Below, one piece after another: positions 39,117 through 47,600 of a stretch of DNA of 64,000 nucleotides. Source of the DNA: Planobispora rosea (lineage in GTDB: Bacteria > Actinomycetota > Actinomycetes > Streptosporangiales > Streptosporangiaceae); NCBI RefSeq assembly GCF_014648175.1, contig NZ_BMQP01000025.1, forward strand, positions 53,839 to 117,838. The letters are read 5' to 3'. How positions within the stretch are numbered: position 1 is the first letter of the stretch; every line of letters starts with the position of its first letter. The notes under the pieces are model-generated. The model was not told the DNA's origin. It saw nothing but the letters and a program-made list of their open reading frames with translations, and ran no database searches. The position numbers and the translations under genes were made by a program.

Positions 39117-42100
39117 TCAGTTCGCCGAGGTGGTGCGGGGCTGGCGGACGATGGTCGTCGAGCCTGCCGGAGCCTCGTCTCCGGCGGCGGCCTTCCCGCG
39201 CATCTCCTCGACCAGGGCGGCCATCCCCGTCACCGTGGGAACCCGGAACAGGGTGCGCATGGGCAGCCGTACCCCGGCCTTCTTCCGCAGCAGCGCGATG
39301 AGCTGGACCGCGACGAGCGAGTTCCCGCCGAGCTCGAAGAAGTCGTCCTCCACGCCGACCCGGCTCGCGCCGAGCACCTCGCCCCAGAGACCGGCGAGCA
39401 TGCTCTCGGTCTCGTTGCGGGGCGCGACGTAGCCGTCCGCGCTCCCGGCGGCGTCACCGGCCGCCAGGTCGAGCTGCTCGGCGACGGTCTCCTGGGTCAG
39501 CTCGCGCACACCCGCCACGAACTCCGTCAGGTCGGTGGCGTTGACGACCACCTGCGTGCCGAACTCCCCGGAGCCGGCGGCCAGCAGGCGCCGGAAGGCG
39601 TCGGCCCCGGCGGCGGGCGAGATCCCGCGCTGGGTTCCCTCCAGGTCCACCGCCGCCCCGGCCGCGGCGGACCCCTCGGCCACGACGGGCTGCTCGGACG
39701 TCTCCCTGGCGCCCTCGCCGACCGTCGCGGCGACGGCGCCCTTGTCGACCCGGCGGAGCACGAAGTCGGAGATCTCGACGAGCACGCGGCCGTCGTCGTC
39801 GTAGAGGGCGAGGTCGACGGCGATGACCTCGCCTCCCCCGGTGTCACGGTGCTGGGCGTGGCTCCAGAACCGGGCCGGGAGCGGCGCGTGCACGGTGATC
39901 CGGCCGTAGCCGAGCGGCAGGTAGCTGTGCTCGCCCGCGGCGCTGACGAACGCGGTCGCCTCGTCGAGCAGGGCGGGGTGGAGCGTGAACCGGCCGAGCT
40001 CGTCCGCGGCCTCGGGGGCCGCCTCCAGCCGGGCGAGTTCCTCCTCCTGCCCGAGGTGCACGGCGCGCAGGCTCCTCCAGCGGGGGCCGAAGGTGACCAG
40101 GCCGGAGGCGGAGGCGAACAGGTCCGCCGCCCCCTCGCGGGAGCCGTACGAGCACCGCTCGCGCAGCTCGGCCAGGTCGGCGGCCTGCCCGTCCGCCGGC
40201 ACCCACGCCGCGCCGCCCCTGGCGTGCGACCGGGTCGTCCCGCCGACGACGCTCACCACCTCGAAGTCCACGCCGTCCCCGCCGGGCGAGAACAGCACCC
40301 GCAGCTCGGCCGTGGCGCCCTCGGCGACCGCCAGCGGCGCCACGAAGGCGACGTCGCGCAGTTCGACGGCGTGGTCGGGGCCGGGGGCGGGCACGGTCGC
40401 CTCGAAGGCGTGGCGGACCGTCTCCAGGTAACCGGTGCCGGGCAGCACCGGTTCACCGGCGACGCGGTGCTCGGCCAGCAGCCAGTGGGTGTCCGGGGAG
40501 ATCGTCCCGGAGGTCCAGGGCAGCCGGTCGTCGGATTCGTGCCGGTGGGTGAGGACGGGGTGGTCCAGCGGGCTGACCCGGTCACCGCGCTGCAGCGCCC
40601 GGAAGGCCACCGGCGCGGCGACCTCGGCGGCCATGCCGACCTCCAGCCAGGCGCCCCAGTTGACCGACAGGACCCGTCCGGGCCAGGTCTGGGCGTAGGC
40701 GTCGAGGAAGTTGTTGGCGGCGCAGTAGTCGACCTGGCCGAAACCGCCCGCCACCGCGGTCACCGAGGAGCACAGCGCCACGAAGTCCAGGTCCAGGTCG
40801 CCGAACGCCTCGCGGAGCGCGATCGTGCCGGCCAGCTTGGGCGCCATCACCCGTTCGGCCTCCGCGCGTTCCTTGACCTCGGCCATGCCGCCGCCGGGCA
40901 GGCCCGCGGCGTGCACGATCCCGTCGATGCGGCCGAACCGCGCGAGCGCCTCCTCTCGGGTACGGCGCACGTCCGCCGGGTCGGTCACGTCCGTGGCCAG
41001 CACGAGCACCTCGGCTCCCGCCGCCTCCATCCGGCGCACCGCCGCGATCGCCCGCGCGGTCCGGTCCGTCCCGCCGCCGAGCGCGTCCCACTCCTCCCGC
41101 GGGGGCAGGCCCGACCTGCCGAGCAGGACGAGCCTGGCCCGGACGCGCCGGGCGAGGTCCTCGGCCAGGGTGAGCCCGATCCCGCCGAGGCCGCCGGTGA
41201 CGAGGTAGACACCGCCCTCGCGCAGCCCGGCGGGCGGGCCGTCCCCGTCGGCCGGGGCGGCCACCGGCACCGGCTCGTAGCCGCGCACCCAGCGCCGCCC
41301 GGAGCGCAGCACCACCGGCGAGGGCGGCGTGCCCTCCTCGGGAGTGTCGAGCGCGGGGTCGCGGGCCAGTTCGGTCAGGACGGCGCCGAACGCGTACGGC
41401 ACCGCGCCCTCGGGACCGTCCGAACCGCGCGCGGTCCCGGCCTCCAGGTCGATGTGGCGGACCGACAGCCAGGGCGCCTCCAGCGGGACGACCTTGGCGA
41501 TCCCGGCCACCGTCGCGTGCTCGGGACGGGTCAGGTCGGGGCCGAGCACCCCCTGCGTCCCGGCGGTCAGCACGTCCAGGTGCACGCCGGCCTCCCGCTC
41601 GGCCGCCGCCAGCGCCTGGACCAGGGTGAGCAGGCTGAAGAAGCCGAGGTCCTGGGCGGCCAGGGTGCCGGCCGCGTCATGGGCGGGCACGCCGTCGAGC
41701 GTCCAGGCGTGGACGATCCGCTCCGGCACGCCGGTCTCGGCGATCAGGGCCTCGTAGTCCTCGCGGACCCCGGGGCGGATCGTGAACCCGCCGTCCGCGC
41801 GGCCGTACTCCTCGCCGGGGGCGACGGTCAGCGCCTCGGTCCCGGCCGCGCGCAGCGCCGCCACCAGCGGGGCGGCGGACGGCCCGGCGAAGACCAGGCA
41901 GCGGTCCGGCGAAGAGGAGCCGGCGGCGGGCGGGACGGGCTCCTGCCGCCAGGCCGGGAGGCTGAACCACTCCTCCACGGGGAGCGCCCCGGTGCGCGGC
42001 GGGAGCGGATAGACCAGCTGCGGGTCGGGAAGGATCGGCACCCAGTGGCGCGAGCGCTCGAAGGGGTAGCCGGGCAGCGGGACGCGCCGCCCGGGGGCGC

Positions 42101-44672
42101 CCAGGGCGTCGGCGTCGAGCGGGGCCCCCGCGGCCCACAGGGCTCCCGCGGCGGCGTAGAGCACCTCCGGGTCGGTCTTGGGGTCGGCCGGGCCGGGCAG
42201 GCTCGCCAGCGGCGCGGGCGCCCCCTGCGGCAGCTGGGTCCGGGCCAGTCCGGCCAGCTGGCGGCCGGGGCCGCACTCGACGAGCCGCCACTCCCCCTCC
42301 GCCAGGAGGGTCGCCACGCAGTCGCCGAACCGGACCGCCTCCCGCAGGTGGCGGGTCCAGTAGGCGGGGTCGGCGGCGTCCTCGGCGGTGATCCAGGCGC
42401 CGGTGACGTTGGACAGGAAGGGCAGGGCGGGGACGGCCCGGGGGACGGAGGCGACGATCTGGTGGAACTCGGCGAGGACGGGCTCCATCATGGCCGAGTG
42501 GAAGGCGTGCGAGGTGCGCAGCATCGTGCGTCCCACGCCCTGCTCCGCCAGGCGCTCGGCGTACTCCTCGACCAGGCCGGTGGGGCCGGCCACGACGCAG
42601 GTCCCGGGCCCGTTGACGGTCGCGATCGACAGGCCGTCGGGGAGGTTCCCGCGGACCTCGGCCTCGTCCAGGCGGACGGCGAGCATCGAGCCCGGCGGCA
42701 TGCTCTGCATCAGCCTGCCGCGGGCGGCGACCAGGCGCAGCGCGCCGGGCAGGTCGAAGACCCCGGCCACGGTCGCCGCGACGTACTCGCCGATGCTGTG
42801 GCCGATCATCGCGTCCGGTTCGACGCCCCAGGAGCGCCACAGACGGGTCAGCGCGTACTCGACGGTGAACAGGGCGGGCTGGGTGAGGGCGGTCTGCCGG
42901 AGCCGCTCGTCGGCGGCCTCCCGCTCGTCGTCCGGCGGGAAGAGCAGCTCGCGCAGGTCGAGGCCGAGTTCGTCGCGGAGGAGGGCGGCGCACTCGTCCA
43001 CGGCCTCCCGGAAGACCGGCTCGGTGCGGTAGAGCCCGGCGCCCATCCCGGCGTACTGCGCGCCCTGGCCGGAGAAGAGCCACGCCACGCGCGGGGCCGT
43101 ACCTGCCGTGTCCCGGAGCAGGCGGCGGGGGTCGGCCAGGGCGGCGGCCGCGTCGGCGACGTCGGAGGCGACCACCGCGGCGCGGTGCTTCATCTGCTTG
43201 CGCCCGGTGCGCAGGGTGAAGGCGACGTCCGCCAGGTCCAGGTCCGCCGCGCCCGCCAGCCGGTCGGCGAGCCTGCCCGCCATGGCCTCCAGCGCGGAGG
43301 AGGTGCGGGCCGACAGCTGCAGCAGGTGGACCGGGCGCTCCTCTCGGGGGGCGGGGTCCGCAGGCGGGGCCTGTTCGAGTACGGCGTGCGCGTTGGTGCC
43401 GCCGATGCCGAAGGAGCTGACGCCCGCCCTGCGCGGGAGGTCCCCGGTCTCCCACTTGGTGAGGGTGGACACGACGTGGAAGGGGTTCTCGCCGAAGCCG
43501 ATCCGGGGGTTGGGCTTCTCGTAGTTGAGGTTGGGCGGGATCATGCCGTGCTCGATCGACAGGACCGTCTTGATGAACCCGGCGATGCCCGCGGCGGGGC
43601 CGAGGTGCCCGATGTTGGTCTTGACCGAGCCGATCCCGCACCAGCCGGCCTCGTCGGTCTCCCTGGAGAACACGCTCGACAGGGCCGCCACCTCGATCGG
43701 GTCGCCCAGGGAGGTGCCGGTGCCGTGCGCCTCCACGTAGGTGATGGTCCGGGGATCGACGCCGGCCAGGTCGAGGGCCTGGGAGACCGCGGCGGCCTGT
43801 CCCTCGACGCTCGGCGCCGAGAAGCCCACCTTGGTGGCCCCGTCGTTGTTGATGGCGTTGCCGATCACGATGGCCCGGACGTGGTCGCCGTCGGCGAGGG
43901 CGTCGGAGAGCCTCTTGAGCACGGCGATGCCTCCGCCGCCGCCCCAGATCGTGCCCGCCGCGGAGGCGTCGAACGCCCGGCAGTGCCCGTCGGGGGCGTA
44001 GATGCCGTCCTGGTGGTACTGGTAGCCCCACTCGGGCGGCATCTCGATCGACACGCCGCCGCTGAGCGCCATGTCGCACTCGCCGGACCGCAGCGCCTCG
44101 CAGGCCACGTGGATGGCGACGAGCGAGGAGGAGCAGGCGGTGTGCAGGGTCAGGCTGGGACCGCGCAGGTCGAGCTTGTAGGAGACGAGGGTGGACAGGT
44201 AGTCGGGATGGTTGCCGGTGTAGATGGCGAGGTTGCCGACGGAGGCGTGCGTCTTGCGGTCCCGGCGGATGAACATCCACTGGTACTCGTCGGAGCCGAT
44301 CGCCCCGTAGACGCCGATCGCCCCCGGGTAGCGCGCGGGATCGTACCCGGCGTCCTCCAGCGCGCTGTGGGACAGCTCCAGGAACATCCGCTGCTGCGGA
44401 TCGCGCAGCTGGGCCTCGCGCGGCGACATGCCGAAGAAGGCGGCGTCCAGCGCGCCGTAGTCGTCGGCGATGGAGGCCGCGCGCACGAAACTCGGATCGT
44501 CGAGGAGATAGTCGGGCACGCCGAGCGCGGCCTGCTCCTCCCGGGTGTAGAACCTGACCGACTCCACGCCGTCGACGAGGTTGCGCCAGAACGACGGGAC
44601 GTCCGGGGCGCCCGGCATACGGCAGGCGAGCCCGACGACCGCGATCGGCTCGACCGCATATTCCTCGGTCAT
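39117..44672 (-). CDS. Type I polyketide synthase module, KS-AT-KR-DH-ACP
   Basis: An 1851-residue single PKS module. KS (8-430) has TACSSS (C180), EAHGTGT (H316) and KTNIGHL (H356). AT (about 528-830) has GHSIGEY (S626) and the HAFH motif (722-725) that marks malonyl-CoA selection. KR (about 1150-1340) has VTGGLGGIG and the YCAAN catalytic pair. A DH-like domain follows (about 1375-1650) with H-x3-G-x4-P (HRVAGEPVLP), but its second motif reads LLDEATA, lacking the usual Gln/His four after Asp. ACP is at the C-terminus with LGGNSL (S1785). KR before DH is the reverse of standard modules. There is no thioesterase, so the chain must pass on. ATG 44672 overlaps the NRPS stop (ATGA). Confidence 0.9.
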   Translation of the reverse strand: MTEEYAVEPIAVVGLACRMPGAPDVPSFWRNLVDGVESVRFYTREEQAALGVPDYLLDDPSFVRAASIADDYGALDAAFFGMSPREAQLRDPQQRMFLELSHSALEDAGYDPARYPGAIGVYGAIGSDEYQWMFIRRDRKTHASVGNLAIYTGNHPDYLSTLVSYKLDLRGPSLTLHTACSSSLVAIHVACEALRSGECDMALSGGVSIEMPPEWGYQYHQDGIYAPDGHCRAFDASAAGTIWGGGGGIAVLKRLSDALADGDHVRAIVIGNAINNDGATKVGFSAPSVEGQAAAVSQALDLAGVDPRTITYVEAHGTGTSLGDPIEVAALSSVFSRETDEAGWCGIGSVKTNIGHLGPAAGIAGFIKTVLSIEHGMIPPNLNYEKPNPRIGFGENPFHVVSTLTKWETGDLPRRAGVSSFGIGGTNAHAVLEQAPPADPAPREERPVHLLQLSARTSSALEAMAGRLADRLAGAADLDLADVAFTLRTGRKQMKHRAAVVASDVADAAAALADPRRLLRDTAGTAPRVAWLFSGQGAQYAGMGAGLYRTEPVFREAVDECAALLRDELGLDLRELLFPPDDEREAADERLRQTALTQPALFTVEYALTRLWRSWGVEPDAMIGHSIGEYVAATVAGVFDLPGALRLVAARGRLMQSMPPGSMLAVRLDEAEVRGNLPDGLSIATVNGPGTCVVAGPTGLVEEYAERLAEQGVGRTMLRTSHAFHSAMMEPVLAEFHQIVASVPRAVPALPFLSNVTGAWITAEDAADPAYWTRHLREAVRFGDCVATLLAEGEWRLVECGPGRQLAGLARTQLPQGAPAPLASLPGPADPKTDPEVLYAAAGALWAAGAPLDADALGAPGRRVPLPGYPFERSRHWVPILPDPQLVYPLPPRTGALPVEEWFSLPAWRQEPVPPAAGSSSPDRCLVFAGPSAAPLVAALRAAGTEALTVAPGEEYGRADGGFTIRPGVREDYEALIAETGVPERIVHAWTLDGVPAHDAAGTLAAQDLGFFSLLTLVQALAAAEREAGVHLDVLTAGTQGVLGPDLTRPEHATVAGIAKVVPLEAPWLSVRHIDLEAGTARGSDGPEGAVPYAFGAVLTELARDPALDTPEEGTPPSPVVLRSGRRWVRGYEPVPVAAPADGDGPPAGLREGGVYLVTGGLGGIGLTLAEDLARRVRARLVLLGRSGLPPREEWDALGGGTDRTARAIAAVRRMEAAGAEVLVLATDVTDPADVRRTREEALARFGRIDGIVHAAGLPGGGMAEVKERAEAERVMAPKLAGTIALREAFGDLDLDFVALCSSVTAVAGGFGQVDYCAANNFLDAYAQTWPGRVLSVNWGAWLEVGMAAEVAAPVAFRALQRGDRVSPLDHPVLTHRHESDDRLPWTSGTISPDTHWLLAEHRVAGEPVLPGTGYLETVRHAFEATVPAPGPDHAVELRDVAFVAPLAVAEGATAELRVLFSPGGDGVDFEVVSVVGGTTRSHARGGAAWVPADGQAADLAELRERCSYGSREGAADLFASASGLVTFGPRWRSLRAVHLGQEEELARLEAAPEAADELGRFTLHPALLDEATAFVSAAGEHSYLPLGYGRITVHAPLPARFWSHAQHRDTGGGEVIAVDLALYDDDGRVLVEISDFVLRRVDKGAVAATVGEGARETSEQPVVAEGSAAAGAAVDLEGTQRGISPAAGADAFRRLLAAGSGEFGTQVVVNATDLTEFVAGVRELTQETVAEQLDLAAGDAAGSADGYVAPRNETESMLAGLWGEVLGASRVGVEDDFFELGGNSLVAVQLIALLRKKAGVRLPMRTLFRVPTVTGMAALVEEMRGKAAAGDEAPAGSTTIVRQPRTTSAN

Positions 44673-47600
44673 TCCTCATTCTCCTGTCTCCCGGCCTGGT
44701 ACGGCCGGCGGGATGGTGCCCTGCGGGACGGGGTCCGGGCCTGCCTCGCGGCGATCCGCCGGGAGGCCCGCTCCGGGCCCTGGGTGCGCTCCGCGCCGTC
44801 GAGGTGCGCGGCGAGGGCGCGGACTGTGGGAAAACGGAACAGGTCCACGATGGGCACGGTGCGGCCGAGCAACGTGGCCAGACGGGCCTGGACCTCGGCG
44901 GTGGCGAGCGAGTGCCCGCCGATCTCGAAGAAGTTCTCTCCGGCGGAGATCCTCGGCAGGCCGAGGACCTCCCGCCAGACGCCTGCGACGAGACGTTCGG
45001 TGGCGCCGGCCGGTTCGTCGGCGCGGGTGCCGGCCGGGCGGGGCGCGGGCTCGGGCAGCGCGGCCCGGTCGACCTTCCCGTTCGGGGTGAGGGGCAGCGC
45101 GGGCAGCAGGATCACGTCGGCGGGCAGGGCGTGGGCGGGCAGCCGCTCACCGAGGTGGCGGCGGAGGTCGGCCGTCCGCAGGCCCGGCCCGGCGGCGACG
45201 GCGTAGGCGCGCAGCACCGGCCCGCCCGGCCGGTCGGCGACGGCCGCGGCGGCGGCCCGGACCTCCGGATGCTCCAGGAGGGCGCCCTCGATCTCACCCA
45301 GCTCGACGCGGTAGCCGCGGATCTTCACCTGCCCGTCGGCCCTCCCGGCGAGCACCGCCCGCCCCTCGGGGTCGTAGCGGCCCAGGTCCCCCGTCCGGTA
45401 GCGGCCCGTCCCGCCGTCCGCCTCCACGGCGAAGCGCTCCTTGGTGAGCCTCTCGTCGAGGTAGCCCTCGGCCAGCCTGCGGCTGCGGACCACCACCTCG
45501 CCCAGCTCCCCGACGGCGGCCGGCAGCCCGTTCCCGCCGAGGACGAGCAGTTCCGCGCCGTCGATCCCGTGTCCGACCGGGACGGGATCCCCGTGATCAC
45601 CGTGATCACCGTGATCACCGTGGCCGGCGCGGGCGCCGTCCGCGATCTCGAAGACCGCCTGGATCTGGGGTGTCTCGGTGGTGCCGTAGGCGTTCACCAG
45701 ACGCGCGCCGGGTGCGGCCCGCCGGAACCGGGCGGCCTGCGCCCAGGTGAGCCGGTCCCCGCCGAACACGGCCAGCCGCAGGTCCGGCAGCCTGATCCCG
45801 GCGGCGGCGACGAGCATGGCCAGCTGCGGGGTGAGGTGGGCGACGGTGACCGCGCGGTCGCGCAGCCACGCGGCCAGGCGGGCGGGGTCGCGGATGTCGT
45901 CCTGGTGGGGGACGTGGAGCGAGCCGCCCAGGACGAGCGGGGTGAAGACGTCGCGGAGCAGGGGGTCGTGGGCGAGCCCGGCGAGCAGGGCGAACCGGTC
46001 CTGGGGGGTCAGGCCGTACGCTCCGGGATACCAGCGGAGGAAGCGGGCGAGCGGTTCCTCCGCCGCCCGCACGGGCTTGGGGTCGCCCGTGCTGCCGGAG
46101 GTGAAGGCCAGGTATCCGCGCTCCCGCGCCGGGACGATCGGCCCGGGTCCCGCCACCGGAGTCCCCTCCGGCGGGAGGGCCCGCACCGGCGGGAGCCCGG
46201 CCAGTTCGGGGGGCGGAGCCGTGCCGGGGCAGCACAGCAGCGCGCGGGCGTCCACGGCCGCCGCCTGGGCGGCCAGCCGGGCGGGCGGGAGGGCCGGATC
46301 GAGTACGGCCCAGCGGGCTCCGGCGGCCAGCACTCCGAGCAGCAGGGCGGGCAGCTCGCACCGCCGGTCGGCCAGGACCGCGACGGCCCGGCCGGGAGCG
46401 GCCTCGGCGGCGGTCGCGGCGGCGGTCCACCTCACCAGGGCGGCCAGCTCGCCGTAGGTCAGCTCGCCGCCCGCTCCGGTGACCGCGACCCGGTCCGGGT
46501 GCTCAGCCGCCCTCGCCAGGACACGTTCCACGACGCCCTCGACGCCCTCGACGCCGGCGTCGGAACCGGCGGACGGGGCGGTCGCACCGCCGGACGGGTG
46601 GACCGCGCCGTCGCCGGGCAGCCGAGTGCCCGGCGGGCGCATCGACGCGAGCCGTACGGGCGCCTCCGGCTCGGCGACCAGTTCACCGAGCAGGTGGACG
46701 TATCCGGCCAGCAGCGCCTCGATCCGCTCGGAACGGAACAACCGGGGGTTGTACACGGCCTGGAACACGTAGCCGCCGCCGTGCTCGCCGACGTAGAGCG
46801 TGAGGTCGAACAGGGAGCCCGGCAGTCCGGGCGGGAGCGGGCGGGCGGTGGTCCCGGCCAGGTCCAGGCCGGGTCCGGTGAGGTCGTACATGTTGAACAG
46901 GACCTGGATCAGGGGGTTGCGCGACAGGTCGCGCCCCGCCCCCAGCCGGTCGACGAGACGTTCCAGGCGGAGGTCCAGGTGGGCGAAGACGTCGGACAGC
47001 TCCTGGCGGCACGCGGCCACGTGGCCGGCGAACGCCTCGTCGTCCCGCACCGCCAGCCGTACCGGGAGCACCTGCACGAGGCAGCCGATGAGCTGCTCGA
47101 ACGCGGGATCGCGACGGTCGGCGACCGGCGTCCCGACGACCATCTCGGCCTGGCCGGTGAGCCTCCGCATGACCTGGGCGAACGCGGCGAGCAGCACGGC
47201 GTACGGCGTCGTGCCCAGCCGGGCGGCCAGCTCGCGGACCCGGGCGCCGGTCTCCGCGCCCGCCTCGGTCCGGGCCGCCGCGCCCTCGAAGGTCTGCACG
47301 GCGGGCCGCGGCAGGTCACGCGGCAGATCCAGTACGGCGGGCGCCCCGGCGAGGTGATCCGCCCACCAGTCGAGCGACGCGGAGTCCTCCCGCCCGGCGA
47401 GCCAGGCGGCGTAGTCGCCGAAGGCGGTGGTGAGCGGGGCCAGGGGCTCGCCCCGGTAGGCGCGGGCGAGATCGGCGCGGAGCACCTCCTGCGACCAGCC
47501 GTCGAACACGATGTGGTGGGCCGTGACGGCCAGCACGTGATCGTCGGGTGCGAGCCGGAGCAGCCGCGCCCGCCACAGCGGCCCCGCCGCGAGGTCGAAG

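Noticed and set aside
39108..45206. A 2032-codon rightward open frame antisense to the PKS and part of the NRPS
   Set aside because: Its translation is Gly/Arg/Ala/Asp-rich with no domain motif. The opposite strand carries perfect KS, AT, KR and ACP motifs. It is a GC-driven shadow.
45594..45620. Short tandem repeats considered as a CRISPR-like array
   Set aside because: Nine-base units without spacers, in frame inside an adenylation domain; no cas genes. No CRISPR array was seen anywhere in the window.
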